This document shows positions 1 through 11,000 of a stretch of 64,000 nucleotides of DNA, piece by piece. Both the position numbers and the translations under genes were made by a program. Origin of the DNA: Meghimatium bilineatum (Eukaryota > Mollusca > Gastropoda > Stylommatophora > Philomycidae). Each line of letters starts with the position of its first letter. Position 1 is the stretch's first letter. The notes under the pieces are model-generated. The model made no database searches. It was not told the origin of the DNA and was given only the letters and a program-made list of their open reading frames with translations. The stretch is from assembly GCA_034231615.1 (NCBI GenBank), contig CM067298.1:25872528-25936527 (forward strand). Direction: 5' to 3'.

Positions 1-37
1 GGGAGGAGAGAGAAAAGGGGAGGTGTTTTATGGGTGT

Positions 38-240
38 TTAGTCACCAATGGGAGGCATTCCAGTACAACAGTATCCCAGGTTCCTTCCGTCTGTCCAGAA
101 GTGTAGCATATACTTCTGGGAAACAATAATTTCTGTCAGATCTGTTGACCCATCTGCAGTGATGGCACACCTAGCATTCTGCACCACCTGGGAGTTTGCC
201 ACAAAAGGACAAAAGTGCAATGTCAACTGGCCTGTATCTC
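38..240 (-). CDS. Possible terminal exon of an unknown gene
   Basis: Not identified. The frame reads LTLHFCPFVANSQVV, then DGSTDLTEIIVSQKY, HFWTDGRNLGYCCTG and stops after MPPIGD (TGA near 38). The start is uncertain: a possible acceptor, CAGGCCAG, lies near 230-240 and there is no ATG. Balanced amino acids and the run of Cys, Trp and Gly look more like real protein than chance. The WTDG-N motif recalls the C-terminal helix of the PH domain in ELMO-family proteins, but the match is too short to name it. It is not tankyrase, so it would be a nested gene or a retro-fragment within tankyrase intron 14. Confidence 0.28.
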
Positions 241-837
241 TTCATCATGTTCATGGAAACCATTTGACAGAAGACAAAAGTAATTGAGACAAGACATACA
301 GTGACAATTATTTTTTACATGTGACCGATTTTCAGCTTATCCCACAACTTCCCTACGATACACCTGGAAAAAAGACATTCTTTGCACTCTGAACTAGAAG
401 TCCAGTCCTAGTTGCTACATGGACAGCATTTGTCAGAAATTGGAACATTACTAAAAACTGATCTCTGTTGTAGATAAACCAGTAAATCAGACCAGATTAT
501 ACGCAAATATCCACAACTAACAGAATTGGATGATGAATCCACAGAGATGGAACTCTTCAAAGAAAGCATATCAATCCTTGTTCCTTGAATATCAATCATT
601 CACTACATAACATTCATTTTAAATGAATAATATATTTCCATAAATAATTTATTATTAACATATCAATTTATACATAAATTGAATACACCCTCAAAATGTA
701 TTTATAAAATAATTTCCACATTCATGAACACAAAGAAACATGCTAGTATACATAAATCCTCAGCCTACTGAGTTACACCCGGCACTGTCGACTCATTTCT
801 CGACTAGTACCAAACTTATCTAAACATACCAAATTTT

Positions 838-1140
838 ATGCTCTACTTCATGCATTCTCAAACTCCTAGACAACAGCAGGATATATTCTGGAGAATGGAA
901 TGCTGTGTCGTGGTTTACAGCTCCATTGCAATATCTATACTTCCTCTCCTGACCTATCTGATTTCAATACGGTTTCTGGGACACATTGACCATCTGAGAT
1001 GGGACAGCCGTAGCTCCAAAACTTCCTTAGACACACAGAAGAGCGCTTTAGTCTAGTTTCTAGTGAGCTTTCTGCCATCATTGGGTTACAGTGTGCCAGG
1101 TTCGAAATCATGTCCGGAAATAAAAATCTCAGGGTTGTGA
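838..1140 (-). repeat. SINE-2 copy
   Basis: Plus strand shows ATTCTCAAACTCCTAGACAA, AGCAGGATATATTCTGGAGA, TGTCGTGGTTTACAGCTCC and GGGACACATTGACCATC in the order expected for an inverted SINE-2. No clean tail. Confidence 0.78.
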
Positions 1141-1401
1141 TTTCTCGCATGACATGACCACTCCTCCAGTCGACTTAGCTGTAAATGTGTACCTTACGCA
1201 TGCATTAGGGGAGGTAATGACAGCTATGAAGGGAACTGGCCACCCCACCTAATAGGAGCTGTGGCTTAGAACATGAAGAATTATCTTCATACCTGACGGC
1301 AAGTTGCTGCCATGAGACCCACCTTTACTTTACAACACACATGACAGGTTAGTGTTGTTATTATTTCTTTCGCTTCAGGGTCCTAGAATAGAGTCAAATT
1401 A

Positions 1402-1600
1402 CTAGAATAAAGGAATTTGGTTTGAAATGTGGTGTCGCTAGAACGGAGGGGTTTCGTGTGCAAGAAAGAATGATGGTCAATCAACTGCGTACTGGGACCG
1501 TCAGTCAACGTGTAATGGCGGCTACACTCATGAAGAGATCTGAGCACCTATGGACTTGTCTGGAGTGCAACGACAATGATCCAATGACTAACTAACTTTA
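1402..1600 (+). mobile_element. I-group LINE, 3' end fragment
   Basis: Reads RIKEFGLKCGVAR, then MMVNQLRTGTVSQRVM, WTCLECND and PMTN followed by stop TAA and a TAACTAAC tail. This matches the last 60 or so residues of the 8.8-11.8 kb element ([37 protein letters not shown]), in the opposite orientation. It is a severely 5'-truncated insertion, as is typical of LINEs. Confidence 0.85.
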
Positions 1601-2026
1601 GGGTCCTGGCAACACACAGGTGTGCTCTATGTTCAAAATTGTATATCTTTTAGGAATAAAAATTGAAATGTGCAATAATAAGTTCACAATTATTTTTAAA
1701 TAAGGGAAGTTAAAAGGGGGGGGGGGCAAAAGGCACTTCCTTGTACTTCGATTTTCCAATACAAACCCCTTCTGTTTCAACAAAACTGTGCATTTAACTT
1801 CATAATTCAATCAATAATCCTCAGGGACTTAAACATCATACACTTGTAGTAAGTGCTAATGATTTTGAACCTACAACCTCATGAACACTTATGTAAATGA
1901 TCTGGCCACTTTACCACAGAGATTTCCCAGGTGAACAACAATTACTATCAAACTATTAAAGAGCATCACAAAAACTTTCATCCCTCCTCCCACATTAAGA
2001 CACACTGACATAACAGAACTACTTGC

Positions 2027-2093
2027 CTTGATGAGAAGTTCTGTCACTTCATAATGGCCATATGAGCAAGCATTGTGTAATGGCACCAGACCC
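2027..2093 (-). CDS. TNKS: Tankyrase exon 14: ARC4 ankyrin repeat, GC donor
   Basis: 67 nt, phase 2 to phase 0, residues 557-579, reading [20 protein letters not shown] and ending LLIK. Acceptor is ATTTCAG. The donor is AAG|GCAAGT: a GC instead of GT, but with otherwise perfect consensus around it, as is usual for GC-AG introns. No further ankyrin exon was found between 1 and 2026, so the next exon (expected to start with the [17 protein letters not shown] unit) lies off the window. Confidence 0.9.
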
Positions 2094-5000
2094 CTGAAAT
2101 TAAAGTCTTAAGTCAACTGACAGCATCAAATCTTACATTACATAAGATACTAGGTTTACTGCAATCTTATCATCAGATAACTTATCCTGGACAAGATTTA
2201 GCAGTCATCACAACTTTTTGGAACTCCTGTTAATCTTTCTGCTTTTGCGAGTGTCATGTTCGGGTGATTTTTTATATCTTGTGTCCATCCTCTCCATTAT
2301 GGTCTTATACTTGCTGTCATGTCATTTGATATGGCCAATTTACTGTAATTTTCTCAAGAGAACCTTATTGTTTATCCAGTTTTCATTTACTGTAAATTCT
2401 CTCAGAATGTCCCTAATGGTGATCCTTTTTTGGTCTATAGTATTCTGAGGACTTTTACGTAACATTTCAACTGATGCAATTTTGTTTCTAACCTTATTGG
2501 TGATTGTCCAAGATTCACATCTATTTGTTACCTTTTACATAAGCAAATATTCTGCACCATCAATTTCTAGCCATTTCTAAAATGCTGGATAATTAGTGAG
2601 TTACAAATGAACAGATCTCACAGCTCAAGTGGCCGGTGCAATTCAAAATTAAAAAAGAATATAGGACTGAAAATAACCAAAAAGAAGGAAGCATTAGGAA
2701 AAGAATGTAGTGTAAAGAAAGGCAAAAACACCATAGATGAGACATAAAAAACTATCAACCTGTAGAACGCTGTATTTATATTTATGTAATTTCTGTCCTG
2801 CTGCTGAATTAATTTTTGGAAATGTTACGTAATAGTTGGTGACTGTTTTGAAATCATGACAACATTTTTGTTGTTAGAGATATTTAAATAATTTGTGCAC
2901 ATAAAAATAAAGAATTGAATTCTGCATATATTGTTGTAGGTTTTGTTTGTGTGTGTGTGATACAAGACATGTAAGACAGTCTCCAAGACAATTTCCACAA
3001 AAACCCAGCAATTTTTTACCTTTAGAACGAAAATACAATTGCATGAAGTTTATTAAATATTCCAGAGTGGATACAGTATAAGATAGACCGAATTAGCGTG
3101 CCATTCAAGTGCAATTCACGGATTAATCATTATAATTTCATGGATTACAGTATTACACCTTCAGGTGTAATATCCTTCTATAAACCTAGATCTAGTCCAG
3201 AAATGTATCGTTTGAACTTGGTTGATGTTTTAATATCAAATTAGATCAATCAGTGTGGTCTAACTGATTTTTTCGAGTGTGGAAATGACTTATCTCTCCA
3301 TAAATAATCATTTGAATCACAATCAATAATAATTTTAATGAAAATTCAATAAAATATATGTCTATAAAACAGAATTTACCATCATGGCGATGCTTTTGTT
3401 TGAAATTATCAATATGTTGCGAAAATATTGATATTTACATGACATTAGGCATATGGTTGCCACTAAAACTGCTGGAAAAGGTAGTAAATTGAATAAAATG
3501 CCAGATTTAACAAATCTGGTGAAAAAAATATTTAATATTTTCAATTGATTGAAGTGTACCTAGCAACTGCGGTCTACTGCGGCAAATATACTCGCTGCTC
3601 GCTAACTAGAGAAGGGGAAATGTCAGTGAATAAAGTTGCCGCACGCGTTGTAAAGGTTAAATCATACATATATGACTGTTCAATCTCTTCTTTGAAAATA
3701 TACTCTCCAATAAGAACTGATTTGAATAAAATGTAAAACTCATTCTACTTGTAAGAAATGTAATAAATGTTTACCAAAATGTAAGAAAATCGCCTCCTAT
3801 GTGCAGTAAAATTAAATGCAAGCTGTTATGAACCAGTATCATAAAACACTGTTTTCCCCTAAATGATTAGATGCCTGGTCAGTGGCTGTCCAGAAACCTG
3901 ATTAGCTTCATCTGCACTTGCTCAATAATGATGGTACCATTTCTTGACCTTTCCAGAACATGAGCCCATGTAACCACGGAAAATGTCCAGTTTTCATATT
4001 TATATGTACTTGTCAATTTTAGATTTATGTGTTTTTATATCTTGCACCAATGTCCAGATTATTTTCTCCCATAAATCATTCTCCACACAAACATTTTCTG
4101 CTGTATAACACTTTTCAAGATCATCACATCCCTCCTCAGGGTCTTAAGAATTAAGACTTAAGATTAGATGAAAATGTACAAACAACCTATAGTTATGTAT
4201 ATGTAGCAAGCACCTCATTAACAATACAGAAACATTGTTTAGACCACAATAATCAAATATCTAATATTTACTTACCCTTTATCTTTAGCATGTACATCGG
4301 CACCATGCTCCAACAAATACTCAACCACAGTAACACGGTTATAGCCAGCAGCAAAGTGTAACGGGGTAGAGTGCCGTCCATCAACATCACGACAATTCAC
4401 AGCATGCAGGTTTGTAGCCACAAGTTTCTGAAGACAATTTATTGATTTTAAAAAATGTACACAAATTTTTCTAATAGATGTGTCGTATTCAGCATATCGT
4501 TGTTGGATGTGTCTCGTGCAGTTGTTGGATGTGCCTCATGCAGTTGTTGGATGTGCCTCATGCAGTTGTTGAATATGCCTCATACAGTTGTTGGATGTGC
4601 CTCATACAGTTGTTGAATATGCCTCATACAGTTGTTGGATGTGTCTCGTGCAGTTGTTGAATATGCCTCATACAGTTGTTGGATGTGTCTCGTGCAGTTG
4701 CTGGATGTGCTTCATGCAGTTGTTGGATAATTTTATCTTCTCTGTATCTCTGAAAGGATGTTTGTTATATTGTGCTAAACACATCCATTTTAAATATTGC
4801 ATACTTGGTTTGCCTACTAGCTTACCTGGACTGCCATTTGGAAAATCAATGTTGCCATTTACCATTGCCAATTTTTAAGAGTCTAGGTCACATCTCCATT
4901 AAACACAATCTTCTTCTTCAGCAATCATAGACACAATCTAATCATTGTCAAATTACTAGCTCTTTACTGATAGTAAAGAGCATGACTATGATATTACTTT

Positions 5001-8000
5001 TTTAAACGTACTGAGTGACAACATTAGTAAAGAAATTATCTCACCATAGCATGCCTAGATGCTAGTTTAGCAGACCTTGTTCAATTCCCCATGCACTTAA
5101 ATGGTGTAAAAAAAAAGGATTTTACTCTTCTTTTTTTCTGAATCAAAGTTAATTAAAGCTGACTTGATATTACACCTTGTGGGCATCCTGAAGAGCAACA
5201 ACCAACTCCTTCCAAACTACTAATTCAAAATCAATCACTTGGACCACATTTCAGTTCGGGCCCTTCACCTTTCACAGCTGCAAGTTGTGAAGACATGCTA
5301 TCTAGTCATGATGCGTGATGCCATAGTTGCTGGTGCACCTCTCGATTTGGTATCTCCGACTTCAGACCTGGTGATTGTTTGAGAAGAACTGCTCGATGTC
5401 AGGAATGGCCTGATCAATTTTAGTTTCCAGCCTCTGTTGGCTGAACTAAGCCCCATCTCCACTTCAAGGATTTGGCCATGATGAGGTCAGCTGCTAATCA
5501 TACTAACTGTGTGATCCAGATATCTGATCCACTGCTAAGTTTAATTAAATGCTATTGTTTCAATTTTTTTTAATTGTGCAGGGTTGTTAGTACAGTGACA
5601 AAAACCCCTGACCTGGATGGCCAAGAAATTTATTTATCTTAACATTTCTTCCATGACCTGACCAGAAATATATATTCCAGTGATCATAATATAAACTTAC
5701 TTACCTTGACTAATTCTAGATCCCCAGCTTTTGCTGCTTCCAAGAGCTGTATATCAACATCTGTTCCTCCAACTGGCGGGTCTTCTGCAGAAAAGAAAGA
5801 AAATGTATAGTTTTCATATTTATATGAGCTTGTCAATTGTTATTTTGATGTGATTTTATTTCTTGCACCAATGTCCAGATTATTTTCTCTTGCGTCGATT
5901 TCTCCCATTTTCCTTACAAAATTTCCTATTGTATAACACGTAAGATCATCACATCCCTCTTATCCTCTTTTAGACAAACATCTACTTTCTGATGTGTGCA
6001 AGAAGTTTTCTTCATTATCTTCATTAGTCCATTCAGATTTCCAGGAGATACGATTAATACATGTCTGAATTGTATTCTGTAATACACAATGTTTAGCCTT
6101 CCAATTTCACTATGTGTCATGCAGACTATTATAGGTTCTCAATCAATGTTTGGAGCTGCGACTATCAGTTCTGCTGTTGACATTTCTCCATGCCATGAGA
6201 GAGCAGCCCAAAATTTTTATTTCTGACATCTCCAGAGTGGGATAATATTGGGTAGTTTATATTCTATATTCTATAACTTAGTAAATATCACAAACAACAG
6301 CAAAACTAGTTTATACTGCATTCAATCTTATACATGCAGCAGGCATAGGGCGTTGTAATGGTATAAAATAAGGTTATCCCCTCAATTCATACACATTTCT
6401 CATGCCATCTTCTTTCCTCCCTGATCTCATTCTAATGTTATATATTGTATTTATTAGTCAGTTGAGTGCTGACAGGGTCCAATGGGGAGCAAAGAATAGC
6501 AACAATATAACTATATAATCTTCCATGCACACTGTAAGAGTAGCTAAAGAGGTTTCGGAGTAAAATTTACTAACATCCCATAAATCAAAGTGACCCAAAC
6601 AATATTCTAAAGTTCTCTGAATTAAATTCTGCTTACTGGCACATGTGAGATTAAAGCGTTGGTCTTACATTTTTTAAGTCCAGTGTTAGACTCCCGGCAA
6701 TGGCTGGGTTTTTTTTTAAAATCAGAGAGTAAATTATAAAAAAAACTTCCCAGTACATGACATGACAACAAGGGCATATGGCCTTTATCACACTGCTGCA
6801 CATACCACCTTCATAATGGGAAACATGTAGAATTGACAATTTTTCTTTACTGGCAGTTCTCCTTTGAGAACGAACACATAAGAAGAAGGGCATATTAACA
6901 AATCTTGCTTCATCCTTAATAACCTCGCTCTGTCTATCTATTCCTCACTATTGTTTGCTAGACAGCATCAATATTTTTCATCAATCTGGATGTAATGAAA
7001 TGAATATTTTTTCTTGATTTTCCAACCTAATTTAAAAGCTTTTCTAAATATATAGAATAATTTTACATTTTCTTTTAAATAAAGAGGTGACATATTGAAA
7101 TAACCAACCTCTCAGAAGCTTCTGGATGTTTTCTGTAGCCAACTGAGCAGCTGTATACCCTTGAAGTGATACAATACTGGGATCTATGGAATAGGACATG
7201 AGAAGTCGGCAAGCCTGCATGTTACCTTGTTGCCCAACACGATGCAAAGCTGTCTGACCCAAACCATCCAATACATTCACCTGAAAGATCAATCCATGGT
7301 TTAAATGAGTCAAAAAATATGTCCTACATCATTACTGTTGCTAAAATAATTTTATGCACAATCACTCAAGGTGTAACAATTCATGATTCAGTTGGATGAA
7401 CTAGCTATCTCATACATACTTGTAGTATTGCTTACCTTGGCTCCATGTTTTAGGAGAACATCCATCACATCATAGTGAGCTTTATCAGCAGCAATATGTA
7501 GAGGTGCTAAGTAGCTGAAAGTTAGTAAAATGCATGTCTATAAAACAGTCAAAATAAACTCAAAATAGTCAACATACAAATTGTTATGAAAACATTAATT
7601 CAAGATTCAAAAGGCTGCAATACTGAATGAATGAGCTGTCAAACTATAACAAGAAATACACTCCAAATGTCAGATAAATGACATCTTTATGATTATAAAG
7701 AATAAAAATACATAGCAGATCAATGTTCCATGATGTATGTGAGCAAGTTACAAATATTTTACAGCACATCATGATTTTAAGATATTAAACAATGACAACT
7801 CACAATGCTAAACTCGGACATAAAAAGTAACAGTAAAATGTCCTGTTTTCACGCCATTTCTATTGTATGGGGAATAATGTGTTGATACCCACATTTCTCT
7901 TAGATAAAACTGCACTCTAGGGTTGTTGTGGTCAAGATCATATTAGCCACCCTTCACTTCTCAAATTTGTTCTGGTACTCGTTTCTTAAAACTGGGTCAA

Positions 8001-11000
8001 ACTCTGCCTTTTGTAATTTGTAAAATTCCACCTCAATTTGGGATTGAGCAATGGACTATCAGACTAGGAAGCCAGCATACAAACCACTTTGATACCATGA
8101 CACATTCATAATGAAAATAATTTTTGCCAGTCATAATATAAAAATATAACATCTATATAAAACGGTAATTTATATATCTATGTTTATGATTCACTGTTCG
8201 TATACACTTACATGAGAAGTATCGCCATATTATGTCTAAACATACACATATCTTTAAGAATGACGTCTGAACACAAATGTCTATTATATTGCACAAACAC
8301 ATTCTGAAAAAACTATCAGAAATATAATACACAATGGATTTCTTCTTCTTCCGTGTTCATTCTCAAATTCCTGCAGGTTAACAGGATATAGTCTGGAGAA
8401 TGAAATTTGATGTGCCATGGTTTGAAGCTGAACTGTTATATCTACTTCATTTGGCCAGACACATCTGACTTCAGCAAGATTTCTGGGCCATTTTACCATC
8501 TATGGATTGGAAGTCAAACACTACCCCTAAAACCACCTTAGACCACCTATGAGATGCATGAAAAGTCACAATGCTGCTATTCTTTTCTTCCTTTTCTGGC
8601 CCTCAACATATGGGTGACACAATGGACTAAAATAAAATCATAGAACCAGTACTGTATTGTCTACAACAATCTTCTTATCTATTCTTATGGTGTTGCTCTA
8701 TCTTCATGTTTTTACATAAGGTTTTCTGTTCTATGCATAGCCGTTCTTAATTACCTTTATCATATATTTTTATTTAAATATCCACATTAGCAATTTCAGT
8801 TCTTACACAATTAGTTAGTTAGTTAGTCGTCGGATCATCATCACTGCAAACTGGACACATCCATAGTTGCTCCGATCTCTCCTTGAGTGTATCCGCCATC
8901 ACACTTCTGCTGACAGTACCGGTCCTATGCTGGTTGACCATCATTCTTCTGCGCCCTCCAAAATGTTCACCTCTAGCAACACCGCATCTCAATCCCTGAT
9001 CTTTAATCCTAGCCATTGAAAAGGAATCATCATCCACATTCGTCTCACTCTCGCGTGTTATATCTCTTAAGGAGTTCAAAACGTCAGCGCGATCCATTGC
9101 CCCATCGCCCTTTGCCACAATCGCACACGATGCCAGTTGATCCGCTCTTTCATTGCCTCGAACGCCCACATGTCCCGGCACGAAAATAAATGTAACCGTC
9201 TTCAAGCTCGCATTTCTCAAGGCCTCAATCCACTGTTCGCGAACGAGACCCACTTGTACCTTCTTAATCATACTCATAGAGTCACTCAAGATGCAGACCT
9301 GCATTACTTTCTGTGTGCGTAGCCACTCAAATGCCTTGGTCACCGCCATAGTCTCCATGGTCATACTACTCGTAGTGACCGCAAAGGCACCACTTTCCTC
9401 CTTGATCGTTTTACCTGCGCACTGAGCTGTAAAGGCCCAAGCACTGCGAACATGCCTAATTACAGATCCATCAGTGTATATAATCACATCCCCCTCTTTG
9501 GTATTCTCACTGATTAAAGCCTGCACTTCTTTCTCCACAGCTGTGGGACACCATTCTCTGCATTCCCTGCTAAGTGATATTACTACTCTCAAACAAGTTT
9601 CGAAATCTGTGGGTAGACCTATCCATTCCGCACCAACTGCCACATCCTGTAATCGGCACCCGCTTTGTATTACATCTTCAGCACGTCCCATCCACGACCT
9701 TCCTCTCTTGAGTCTGCTGCCTTTAACTTTCTGTATTTCGGAATGCAACGGGTGTTCCTTATCTGCATGTATTTGAAGGTACGCCCGTGCACGGCAATAC
9801 TGTAATCTATGCTCAGCTGTTGGGCAGTCAAGTAGGTATCGCATAGCTCTTGTCGATGTGTCTCTTGTGCATCCCAGAATGATACGCATTGCTGCATTCT
9901 GGACTCTATCCAGTCTTTCGATCTGAGTTTGGCTAAGAGTCAGAATTGCCAGTGCATATTCCATCACAGCCACTACCAAACCCTGGTACAAAAGAAATAA
10001 CAATCTTTGCTCACATTGCGCAGCAGCCATAACCTTCATTGCTGCTAAGCCTTTGCCTGCCCTTATGATAATGTGGTCAACATGTTCCCTGAAACTCAGG
10101 CTTCTGTCAAAAAACACACCCAGATATCTCATTGTGCTAGTTCTTTCTAAACTTTTCCCGGACAACGAAACTTGTGGCATGGGTGTCTTTACCATGTGAT
10201 TGTTCAAGGAAAACCACGTCACGAATGCCTTAGACGGATTAACCACTGCTCCCGTATCTCGACACCAATTTGTCAGTCTGTCCAGCTCCTTCTGTAGTTC
10301 CACGACGCACTCTTCTCGATTTCTGCCCTGTCTATACACCAGGATATCATCGGCATATGACATCGTTCTGCCAACACCTGTGATTTGATTGCCAGCGATA
10401 TGTACTGTGTATACATTGAAAAGTACAGGAGATAGAGGCGATCCCTGTGGCAGGCCAGGGCTAATAACCGTTGGTGTAGATATCCAGTTACCACACTTAA
10501 GAACTACAACCCTGTGCATCAGGGCGGCGCCAACCCAACGCACGACAAAAGGATTAACTGCAAGATTTAACAGCTGGTGCATCAAGATATCCAAGGACAC
10601 CCTATTGTACGCATCCTCAAGGTCTATTGCGACCGCACATGTCTCCATGCGCGAATCGAACCCCTCAAAAACATCCTGCGCAAATATGGCTGCATTTTGC
10701 CATGTCTTCTTTCCTGGACGATATCCTCCTAACAATGTTGGTAAACACTTATTTCTTTCAAGATAACACGATACCTGCCGGGCCACAATTTTTTCCAAAA
10801 GCTTGCCAATCGTATTCTGCATAGTTATTATTCTGTAGCCATGTATCCTGGTGTGGTCCTTCCCAGGTTTGTGTAGTGGAACTAAATAGCTGTGCAACCA
10901 GTCTTCTTTCACTGTGCCCTTTAGAAGGCTATTATTGAACATGTCCGCCAACTCTCCCAACTCCTCATCCGTTCTTCGACTAATGTCATCGTATCTAATG

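Larger units (their letters stand above)
1..2026 (-). other. Tankyrase intron 14 (partial, runs off left edge)
   Basis: Begins with the GC donor at 2026-2025. Holds a SINE-2 copy (838-1140), the 3' end of an I-group LINE (1402-1600), a G tract near 1718 and a possible unrelated exon near 38-240. In 300-830 and 1610-2020 nothing else was recognised. Confidence 0.75.
2094..4275 (-). other. Tankyrase intron 13
   Basis: Holds a LINE C-terminal fragment (2220-2540), an inverted partial copy of the intron 6 pogo-like element (2780-3670) and a 165-bp repeat (3985-4150). The remaining short gaps hold nothing recognisable. Confidence 0.8.
5785..7108 (-). other. Tankyrase intron 11
   Basis: Holds one copy of a 165-bp dispersed repeat (5796-5960) and a split SINE-2 (about 6465-6896). 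In 5970-6460 nothing was recognised. The preceding intron 10 (7281-7435, 155 bp) is the only short intron and looks unique. Confidence 0.8.

Noticed and set aside
4478-4878. Repeat protein of Cys/Met-rich units
   Set aside because: It is the translated 22-bp minisatellite; the frame shifts with every unit.
9474-9776. 100-codon plus-strand frame
   Set aside because: Antisense of the LINE RNase H region; no support.
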